Assembly: GCA_003573635.1 (NCBI GenBank)
Contig: QUTJ01031379.1
Location: 1-11,215, forward strand
Length of the DNA stretch: 11,215 nucleotides
Reading direction: 5' to 3'
From: Goniomonas avonlea
Taxonomy: Eukaryota > Cryptophyceae > Goniomonadida > Goniomonadaceae
Positions 1-7,900 of the stretch are shown here, one piece after another; within the stretch, counting starts at the first letter, position 1; the number at the start of each line of letters is the position of its first letter. The notes below the pieces were generated by a model. The model was not told the DNA's origin and ran no database searches. It was given only the letters and a program-made list of their open reading frames with translations. Made by a program: the position numbers and the translations under genes.

Positions 1-61
1 GAGATGCAGGGGACCGGGATGCACAGGGTGTTCGTGCTGCCCCTCTCCTTTCCCGTCCTTG

Positions 62-138
62 AGTGGGGAGTGGGAGTGGGAGTGGGAGCGGGAGTGGGAG
101 TCGGTGTGGGTGTGGGTGTGGGTGTGGGTGTGGGTGTG
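62..138. repeat. GGGAGT / GGGTGT hexanucleotide microsatellite
   Basis: The plus strand shows about six imperfect GGGAGT-type units followed by about six GGGTGT units; the minus strand is the CA-rich complement. It lies just 3' of the last exon I can support for the minus-strand gene, so it is probably intronic or 3' UTR of that gene. If instead the exon 375-250 frame reads on past 249, it stays open across the repeat and would encode alternating His-Thr and His-Ser dipeptides. The repeat does not match the common telomere units TTAGGG or TTTAGGG. Confidence 0.85.
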
Positions 139-249
139 ATTAGGAGTGAGGGGGAGGGGGCGGGTATGTGGAGGCAGTTGAAGCGAGAGTTGCAGTGCGA
201 GGGACATCAGCGCTACAAGGTGCCCACGCAATATAAGAGCCGAACAGAC

Positions 250-1663
250 CTTGGCAATTTCCTTTTCCTTCCAGCCCACAATTGCCTTTTCGAGCTGCCC
301 TGCGGCTGCTCCCACAGCCACCCGAGACTGCGCGAGCTCTGGGTCTCTCGCTTCCCCAGTCGCGACGACAGCGAGCTGATGACGACAAAGTCCAGGTCAG
401 CGGATTGCAATTGAAATTGACGAGCGGGGTATACCTGAGAGTCTGACACGCCGCCGGCGAACAGCATGTCATCTGTCAGACGCCCACCCAGACCATCCTG
501 CACTTCGTGCTCGGTCTCTGATTCAGAATACGTGGACTGGAGCAATGCGGATCCAACGCGAGCAAGCGCTGCAAGCGCTGCCAACTGTTGAGGCGGTGCC
601 TCTAACCAGCTGCTACTACTTTTGGAGAGTTGCTCGCGGCTGGCACTGGATCGCGTAGGGGAACCGTGGGGCGCTGCGTCAGGGCTCGTCGGGCCCTGGG
701 ACTGGGAGAGCTGCTGCTGCGTTAGACTCTGGGAGAGAGGACTGCGGCTGTAGCTCTGGGACAGGGGGGATCGCGCAAAAGTTGGACTGCGGCTTTGGCT
801 TTGAGCCAGAGGGCTGCGGGTGTAGCCAGGGGTGGTCGGGCTGAATGTAGCTCCCTGAGATGAGTCGAGGTTGGATGAGGAAAGGGGTCTGCGCCCAATA
901 GGGCTGGCACAGGAATCAAGACCAGGGCTTCCTGGGGTGCGTCCAGCATTATGCCCATCACGCTCTGCCCGAAACTTTCCTGCCATGGAGAACGACGTCA
1001 CAAACTCCAACAAATTCCCCAAGCCCTTGGACTGCGCGACGGGCAGCGTGAGAAATCGCCTTGAAAGACAGGGCACACACCTGCGGTATATTCATGGTTC
1101 GAAGCCGAGCAACATCCCTGGAACTGAGTCAATCCAACACCTTCCAGAACAAAAAGGCAATTCACCGCTGTAAATTCGCTATGCTCTCAGCCGACAAGTC
1201 CTCGACCCTGCACCGGAGTCAAATATCCAGAAATGAAGCAAGTCGCCTTACGAAGCTGCTGCAAGGCGGGACCGGACGCCAGGATCTGAAAAAACTGCGC
1301 GAACGCCTGCGCATCTAAATCAGCCTCGAAGCCTCGTGAAAAGTTCGTACCTTTGAGGTCTCTGGGAGTCGGCTGCTGGAGGATTCGGCAAAACGTGCTC
1401 GACAACAGAAAAAGTACATCAGCGGGGAGGTTTACTGTCAAGACACTCTTGACAGCCTCGTCAGTGATGCTCTTTTGATAGGCTCTAAGGTCGGGCGGTC
1501 AGCGAAAGGAGAGCGACAAAACGAAGCAACCTGGTCTCCGCAACGAGGTCGGTATACCCGCGCTGGATCCCTTGAAAATCGCGTTGGCTTCCTGCAAACC
1601 ACGGTGGTGTCGGAACACGATTTGTTCTACCAAGAGCCTACCGGGACTCAGCGACGAGAGCAT
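250..1663 (-). CDS. Unrecognised multi-exon protein with Ser/Gln/Pro-rich repeats (3' end not resolved)
   Basis: I do not recognise the family. The first ATG (1663-1661) opens exon 1 (1663-1558, 35 codons plus 1 nt). A gtatac donor at 1557 and an AG at 1484-1483 keep the frame into exon 2, which begins at 1482 (reads AYQKSITDEAVKSVLTVNL...) and stays open to a stop at 1187. It is helical-looking and rich in Leu, Phe and Gln (for example LDAQAFAQFFQILASGP). How it joins the next block is not settled: gtaagg at 1251 and gtgcag near 1215 are candidate donors. From about 1031 (possibly 1076) to 435 a long frame carries repeated RSPLSQS-like units, poly-Ser stretches and an acidic SESETEHE segment. 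A gtatac donor at 434 and an acceptor at 376 (59-nt intron) then lead to an Ala/Glu/Lys-rich exon 375-250 (GQLEKAIVGWKEKEIAK). A gtctgt donor may follow at 249. Many Ser-Pro pairs suggest phosphorylation (inference). The coding call is reasonably firm; exon joins and the 3' end are not. Confidence 0.5.
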
Positions 1664-1878
1664 CCCGAGAGACTTTGAACCAAGTGTGTGTGGTGTCGCT
1701 GGCTCAAACTCATATAGAGATGAGTATACGCATCTACTATAACAGTAGTTCTATTCGGTGGATTTGTGTTTGTTAGTTCTTTGTTTAGCGTTGGGAAACC
1801 CGCTACTATTTAGTACTTGTCAAACATACGACTTCTCAAGATAAGGAAAAGATACCCACAGGGCCACACAGCGGCGCA
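1664..1878. promoter_or_regulatory. Divergent intergenic region between the Ser-rich gene and the PDZ gene
   Basis: These 215 bp separate two head-to-head start codons and must hold both 5' UTRs and at least part of both promoters. The stretch 1700-1850 is visibly more AT-rich than the flanking coding DNA. I see no convincing TATA box at a fixed distance from either ATG, and no RNA gene. The promoter role is inferred from gene orientation only. Confidence 0.5.
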
Positions 1879-2924
1879 ATGGAGCTGTTCGGTGGTTGCT
1901 GCTCGGCGCGGCAAGCCGACATGGGGCCCGAGGGTGGAATAGGAGTCGGCTGGGACCAAGACGCTCGTGGTAGTTTCAAGGTTTCCAAGATCCTCCCTGG
2001 TGGACCTGCCGCAGAGAGTGGGAAGTTGGTCATCGGTGACATGCTCTTGAGTGTCAATGATGCCACCCCTCGCGACCTTACCGCGCTACGAAACATGATT
2101 CGCGGCCCCCAGGGATCTATAGTGTCTCTTGTTATTCAGAGTGCAAGCACGGGAGAGCACATCCGAGTGCAGCTTATTCGTCGTGTACTCAATTTGCCAT
2201 CTAGCACCCCGCCCCGGGGCTTCGGCTCGCCTGCTTCCACTGGATCCTTCAGCCCGGCCCCCGGTACACCCACCCGAAATCTCGATTCCCTTGGACCACC
2301 TGATGAGTTGTACGGTGTGGGCTTGACGTTTTATCTGAATGCCAAAGGCTCTTGGAGCGTGGACTCAGTCCAGTGTGACTACGACCCAGGAAACACAATC
2401 AAGCCAGATGACGAGCTGATCACGGCAAACGGTCAAGACGTGGAGTACAGCACTACCGAGGTGTGAGTTATTTTTTGCTTGCTGCCATTTTTATTTTATT
2501 TTACGCAATCTCAGGAGATTTCTCGGCTCGTTCTCGGTCGGCGTGGCTCGATGGTCAATCTCGGATTCCGCAGGAACGGCCACAAGTATTCAGTCCCACT
2601 TGGCCGGTACTACCGCACTGGCAAAACTATCTGATCTAAGAACCAGCTGCTGTTGCTCCTACATAATACATCACCATACTAATAATATTGCCCCGCCGCG
2701 GCATGGACCCCCGAGTGAGACAACGAATGGTGCCTGCTTGGCAACGTGAGCGGGCCAACAAGCACATGCGCAACAATATTTGGAACGTTGGTTGGTGAGT
2801 TGAATTGAGAGTCAGGCCATGGGGACCGGAATACAGATACCGAACTTTTGTCTTTCATAGGAGTACTTTCCCAGATGGGAGCCTCAAGCACAACCGAGCG
2901 CTGTCCCAGAGGCACAAGTTCTGA
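1879..2924 (+). CDS. Two-PDZ-domain protein (four-exon model; shorter two-exon model ends at 2634)
   Basis: PDZ domains bind C-terminal peptides or other PDZ domains and act as scaffolds. PDZ1 covers about residues 20-100: a GIGVGW carboxylate-loop-like start, then KVSKILPGGPAAESG, GDMLLSVND and a final strand SLVIQ. A Ser/Pro/Gly linker (about 104-140) follows. PDZ2 starts with YGVGLTF at about 150, has DDELITANGQDV, and crosses the first intron into EISRLVLGRRG and VNLGFRR. Exon 1 is 1879-2460, the donor gtgtga is at 2461, and exon 2 starts at 2515 (54-nt intron); the join rebuilds PDZ2 exactly. Exon 2 read straight through stops at 2632-2634 (233 aa). Alternatively a gtacta donor at 2607, a TACTAAT branch-point match at 2677 and an AG at 2719 lead in frame to 2720-2794, then a gtgagt...catag intron (2795-2860) and a last exon 2861-2924, giving 270 aa. 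Start: first ATG, with G at -3 and +4. Cys-Cys at residues 7-8 could be acylated (inference). PDZ identity is firm; the C-terminus is not. Confidence 0.8.
2607..2924 (+). other. Unresolved 3' segment: extra PDZ-gene exons or a separate tiny ORF
   Basis: Exons 2720-2794 and 2861-2924, joined across a 66-nt intron with a strong donor (gtgagt) and a pyrimidine-rich acceptor (ttttgtctttcatag), encode a basic, Trp-containing tail ending ...SLKHNRALSQRHKF and a TGA at 2922-2924. Read on its own, an ATG at 2703 would start a protein of about 52 residues (MDPRVRQRMVPAWQ...), only 69 bp after the PDZ stop at 2634. Joined through the intron 2607-2719 it extends the PDZ protein in frame. I favour the second reading because such tight same-strand spacing of separate genes is uncommon in eukaryotes, but the acceptor at 2719 has a poor pyrimidine tract. 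I do not recognise the peptide. Confidence 0.5.
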
Positions 2925-3223
2925 CGCTTGAGGCGCCTGATCCTCTCCCTCCCTCTCCCTTCCCCCTCCTCTCCTCGCTCTCCCTGTCCCTCCTCCCCCT
3001 TGAAAGATATAAGGATGTGATTTGACCGCCATCTGTTGAACACCTCTAAGAAGGAGTCAAAAATTAAAGAACTTGGGTGTATTCCTTCCACACGAGCTCT
3101 GAAGTCAGGGTCGCATGGCAATCCATATCCAGCCACAAGTCATGTTAAATATTAGCGTGAGGGGATAGCCCGTAAACCATTCACCCCATCCTCCTTGTTT
3201 TCTCGCGCAAACCCGGAGAGAAG
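2925..3223. other. Convergent 3'/3' spacer with a pyrimidine-rich tract
   Basis: This stretch lies between the stop codons of the plus-strand PDZ gene and the minus-strand cyclic-nucleotide-binding gene, so it must hold both 3' UTRs and polyadenylation sites. The plus strand at about 2937-3002 is almost pure C/T (purine-rich on the other strand). I see no clear AATAAA on either strand and no gene; the short frames here lack recognisable content. Confidence 0.5.
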
Positions 3224-4513
3224 TTAGCAGTTGAGGGCAGACATGGCCCCGGGAGGAGAGTGTTGCTGTCCGACACCAGACCATGATTCGGGGGGGGTCA
3301 TTGGACCAGATGCTGGAGAGGTCATGCTGGCAGCAAAGAGAAGACAGTATGTACGACCGGGCTCAATCTGCTCGAATTTGCGGACGCGTTCACGGGAGAC
3401 AGGGGTTCCGCCCTCGTTGGCCACTGCAAGGGCCGCAGCCTCATTCCTGGTGATGGGGGTGAGAGCTTCAATGGAGAAGAAGCTGATCACACCTGATGAG
3501 AAGGCAATCCAGATCCTCCTGACAACAAAGAAGTAGTTTCGACTGTGCCTCAAACCCATTCGTATCACAGAGACACAGGGTGATAGTTTTCGAAGAAGGC
3601 GGAGGCGGCGGTGAAAACGTGGGAGGGGCCGGTTGTGATGTCGGGGCCGACACGACCACTGGACTTCCCATGGCAGAACCGGCGAAACCGCCCATGCTTC
3701 CTGCTGGCGCGGTCGAGACCCTGGCGATGGAATGGGCGTGGGCGGGGGGTGTCTAGAACAAAAGAGTCAGTGGTACGGTCTTGCAACTCTGCCGCAGCTG
3801 CTGCCTTTCGCGATGATAACACAAAAAAATACAACGCACATGGTGTTTGGTTGGAACAATGAATTGCCGATGTCGGGAGACTTGTCTCTCGAGCTGTCGC
3901 TGGACACCATACCGATGCGACGCGTTGCGCCGCATCACATCTTTAACGGGCCCAAGGATTGCCTCAAAATGGGCTCGGTCGATCACACCAACCCTGCAAT
4001 AACCACGCGCCACGACGGACGCCGCCCGGGGCTGTCTCCGAGCGTCAGAGGGGTCTCAAGCAAAAAAGGAAGACGCACCGCGTTTGTCAGCAGTGAGAGC
4101 TCTCCAAAGTAGTCTCCGGGCACATAGTTCAGGATTTCGAGCTTGTATCCATTATTGATCTTCTCTTTTCCAGGAGATGTGTCGGCGATAGGCGTGGCCT
4201 TGCGCGCCTCAGCAGAGCCTTCAAGAATGATAAAAAATTCATGACCTGTTCAGATTCAGAACAAAAACAATCATGCGCAAAGATCCAGCAAAATCCTAAC
4301 GAACCTTCCTCCGCCTGACGAATAATGTACTCATTGTCTTGGAACTCTCGCTCCTGGAGCGCCTCCTCAAGTTTGTGTTTTTCCTTGGACGTCAGAGGCT
4401 CTGATGCACAACATCAATCCGACAACACGGCATCATTTAGCATGCTCACCCAACAGAGCGATCCTCGAGATAATCTTGCGGATCTGCGCGGCGCCAATCT
4501 TGTGGTCGGCCAT
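3224..4513 (-). CDS. Single cyclic-nucleotide-binding domain protein, PKA regulatory-subunit type
   Basis: The protein should bind cAMP. Six-exon model: 4513-4450, 4400-4305, 4245-4079, 4031-3840, 3752-3577, 3518-3224; introns of 49, 59, 47, 87 and 58 nt; 329 aa. Residues about 15-150 form one CNB fold: IALLEPLTSKEK, YIIRQAEEGHEFFIILEGSA, GDYFGELSLL, then PRAASVVARG and the C-helix VIDRAHFEAILGPVKDVMRRN. The phosphate-binding cassette is complete, with Glu102 (ribose contact) and Arg111 (phosphate contact). Ala follows that Arg, as in PKA sites; PKG sites carry Thr there, so cAMP is the likelier ligand. The sequence resembles the C-terminal (B) CNB domain of PKA-R, yet no first CNB domain, RRxS/A inhibitor site or dimerisation helix is encoded between the ATG and the divergent myosin gene. 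After the fold comes a Pro/Ser-rich segment (SQPAPPTFSPPPPP) and a final exon I do not recognise. Exons 1-4 are firm. If intron 4 (3753-3839) is retained, the protein ends at 3753 with about 201 aa. The donor at 3576 is the weakest call. Confidence 0.8.
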
Positions 4514-4935
4514 GGCCCCCCGACGGCCTTGGTGTGAAAAGCTGAAAGGCCCAGAAAGGGGCTGTCCTGTATGGGGCCCCACGCTACTGTACTGGTAGCG
4601 AGCTAGCTAGCTACTCTGCAGATCAGTCATCATCGTCTTTCCCTCCACGCTGATGCCACTACAGTACCGGAGACCACATCCAAGTTGTAATCAAACCCCG
4701 AAAGCACGATAACATGTTCTTTGTGTGTGGGTCCACTGTGGGAGTGACAGTTAGCAAGCTCGAGTTTTACCGTTGGATTTGACGGGTGACAGTTCCAAAA
4801 CCTTCTATCGGGACGCGACACAGTCGAGCCGAGTCGCGGGCGTGAAGGTGGCACCGCGAGCTCTTGCGTTTCCCCCGCTCACGTTTCAGTTCTTGGAGTT
4901 GAGCGAATTTGCGTGTGTATAACTTGCTCAGAACA
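4514..4935. promoter_or_regulatory. Divergent intergenic region between the cyclic-nucleotide-binding gene and the myosin gene
   Basis: These 422 bp lie between two head-to-head ATGs and should contain the 5' UTRs and promoter elements of both genes. A short inverted repeat and an AGCT palindrome sit at 4582-4614. I looked on the minus strand for missing N-terminal exons of the cyclic-nucleotide-binding protein and found no sequence resembling a first CNB domain or a docking helix. No TATA box stands out before either start. The role is inferred from orientation. Confidence 0.5.
4582..4614. repeat. Inverted repeat plus AGCT palindrome in the divergent promoter region
   Basis: CGCTAC (4582-4587) and GTAGCG (4595-4600) are perfect inverted arms around a 7-nt spacer. 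Directly after, 4601-4612 is the perfect 12-bp palindrome AGCTAGCTAGCT, followed by AC. Together they could form a small hairpin or a dimeric protein-binding site. No known factor is implied. Confidence 0.5.
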
Positions 4936-7900
4936 ATGAGTCTTCCTGCACCTCCGCGTGCACCTAGCTTCGATCGCCTTGCGCGAGCCGAGCACATTGA
5001 TGCCCAGGGCCAACCTGGTTTCGTAAAAAAAGGTACCAACATCGAGGCGACTGAGTACCATGAGTGCCGCATCCTGGATATGGAAGAAGGCAAGAGTGCC
5101 ACAGTCGTCATCTCAGCTACTGGTCAGACCGAGACGGTGAAGGCCATTGATGTATTCAAAGCGAATCCCGCGGTGAACGACGGTGCGGAGGACATGATCG
5201 ACCTGTCTTACATGCACCACGCTGGTGTCCTTTTCAATTTGCGATGGCGATACAACTGGGATATGATCTACACATACACCGGTCCCCTCCTGGTCGCCAT
5301 CAACCCCTTCTTCCGGATCCCCTACATCGTTGACCAAGCGATGACCCACAACTACAAGAGTATGAAGAAAAATGAGGTTTCGCCTCACATTTTTGCTGTT
5401 TCAGACATGGTCTACAGAAACATGCGTTCCAGGGCTGAAAACCCTCAGGCTGTCATTATTTCAGGCGAGTCCGGTGCCGGAAAGACCGAGACCACCAAGC
5501 TGGTGATGAAGTACCTGACCAACCTGAGCTCGGGTGGTAGCACCCAGGGCGGACTTGAGGATAAGATTCTTCAGTGTAATCCTATCCTCGAGGCGTTTGG
5601 TAATGCCAAGACACAGCGTAACGACAACTCGTCGCGTTTCGGCAAGTTCATTGAGATCCAGTTCAACGCCCCTGGCGATGTGATTGGCGCCTCCATGAGA
5701 AATTATCTCTTGGAAAAGTCGCGTGTGGTGGAAACCGCTCCCGGTGAGCGTAATTACCACATTTTTTACATGATCGTCGTCGCCCCTCCTGCCGACGAGA
5801 AGAAACAGTACGGTCTATTGGGCGGCCTCTCTGACTACAACTACCTCAAAAAGTCCAAGGTGACGACAGTCGATACCTGGGATGATCATGCAGAGTGGAA
5901 GGACATGCGAGAGGCTTTTATCACTGTTGGTATGTCGGTCGAAGAGCGCACGTCAGTTATGCGTGCCTTGGGTGCCATTCTGAATTTGGGCAACGTCGAC
6001 CTGCGCCCCGAGCCCAATGATCGTAGCTCTCTGCATGCCAACGCCAACGGCAACCAGCTCGCGTCTTGCCTGGAGGTGGAATTTGCTGGTCTCGCGAAGG
6101 CGTTGACTACTCGAAAGATCCAGTCCGGTACCGAGATCATCACTACCAACCTGAACGTCACCCAGGCCGAGGCGACCCGCGACGTGTTGGCGAAGACTCT
6201 GATGGGCCGCATGTTCGACTGGCTGGTGCAAAAGATCAACTCCAAGCTGTGTGCCACAGACGGAAAGACCAGCTGGATCGGTGTGCTGGATATTTTCGGT
6301 TTCGAGTTCTTCGAGAAGAACTCTTTCGAGCAGATCTGCATCAATTACTGTAACGAGAAGTTGCAGAACATCTTCGTCAAGTTCTTCTTTCAGCTCGAGA
6401 AGGACCTGTACGCCCGCGAGAAGATCAACATCTCTGACATCCAGTTCACGGACAACGCCGCTTGCGTGGATCTTCTCGAAGGGTCCACCCCCATGGGTAT
6501 CCTCGCCGCCTTGGATGAGACCTGCCGTCTCCCTCGCGGTACCCCTGAGTCCTTTGTCGACCTCGTGCTGAAGACGCACAAGGGTAACCAGTACCTCTCC
6601 CCGACCAAGTTCGACAAGAAGGAGTTCATCGTGCACCACTACGCTGCCTCCGTCAAATACCACTCTGAGGAGTTTTTGGAGAAGAACAAGGATTCTTTCT
6701 ACGATGACCTTCGTGTCCTCATGATGTCCAGGTACTTACATAGCTGCCCTGCCCTCCCGTTTTACGCTCTTCCACCCGCCGCACCTCTCTTACCCCTCTC
6801 GTCCTCCACTCTCAATTCCGCCTCCCCCGCTTCATCGTCTCCTCCCTGACCACCCAACCCGCAGTAAGAGCGACTTCGTCAAGGAGATCTTCGCACCCAC
6901 CCCCGCCGAGGCAGAGGCCATGGCTGCTGCTGCCGGTGGCGGTGGTGGCGGTCGCAAGAAGACAGCCGCCTCCCTCACTCTGGGTAGCCAGTTCAAGGCC
7001 CAGCTCCAGGATCTGTACCGGGTGTGTGCGCCGTCTCTCACACTGCTCCCGTCCTCACTATCTCACCCGAAAAAACGTGTTCATCACTGTCACGTGAAAC
7101 GGTGGTGAACCTTCTTGTGGGTCTTGGGCCTCTGTGACCCCTTGTGGTTGCTCTTGTGATTCTTGTGCCTCTCTGTTCCTGCAGTTGTGCCTTTCTGTAA
7201 CGCCTTGCGCAGACCCTCACCGGGGCCGAGCCTAGCTTTGTCCGCTGCATCAAGCCCAACTCGGTCAAGAAGGCTCACATTTTTGACGGCGTCATGGTGC
7301 TCAACCAGCTGCGTACCAACGGTATCTTGGACGCTGTGCGCATTTCGCAGATGGGTTACCCTGGTCGCGCCCCTTTCAACGAAATCTATGAACGGTGCGT
7401 TCTCGCGTACTGCTTGGCACTATTAGCGGTCTGCACTCTGTCATCACCCCTGGTGTTGCCCTGGACGCTGGTGTCCGTTACACTGCAATTCAGCCCATGC
7501 AGCCATTGTCAACCCCTTTCTGTTTATAACCCACGGGCCATGCACGCCACCATTTAGCAACCAACGCGCAATAGTGTTCTCCCGTGCTCAACCTCGCACA
7601 GCTATCGCATCTTGGTGCCATCGACTGTGTTCGAGAACGCCGGCATTCCCCTGCCTGGAGGCAAGGCTGCCGACACTGGCAAGAAGCCTGGCCCTCGCCG
7701 CCGTCCTAGCCAGGTACTCTTTTGCTCCTTCTTCAAACCCAAACGTTCGTGACTCGCACAATGCTTGTCGAGTGTGCCTTCAGAAACACTGGATGGTTGC
7801 CCAGTGCCTGTCGTATCCCTCCCTTGTCTCATTGCTTCGAGTCCCACACAAGCGCGCACCGCAAACCAATCGACTGCTCCACAGATTGGCATTGGCTCAG

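Noticed and set aside
62-138. A possible telomere-derived repeat
   Set aside because: GGGAGT and GGGTGT do not match common telomere units, the tract is short and imperfect, and coding sequence lies directly beside it; it looks like an ordinary microsatellite.
3231-3536. A 101-codon plus-strand frame opposite the last CNB-gene exon
   Set aside because: The minus strand of the same stretch has better codon choice and joins in frame to the CNB gene; the plus-strand peptide has no recognisable features. This remains a modest-confidence choice.
4909-4935. An earlier myosin start at a TTG at 4909
   Set aside because: The frame is open there, but eukaryotic initiation favours the first ATG at 4936, which has A at -3; the nine upstream codons look like 5' UTR.
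6732-6864. Exon 1 of the myosin stays open into intron 1, up to a stop at 6847-6849
   Set aside because: The read-through peptide is low-complexity Pro/Ser/Leu with no myosin likeness, while the splice 6731/6865 restores the conserved motor sequence (SSKSDFVKEIF).
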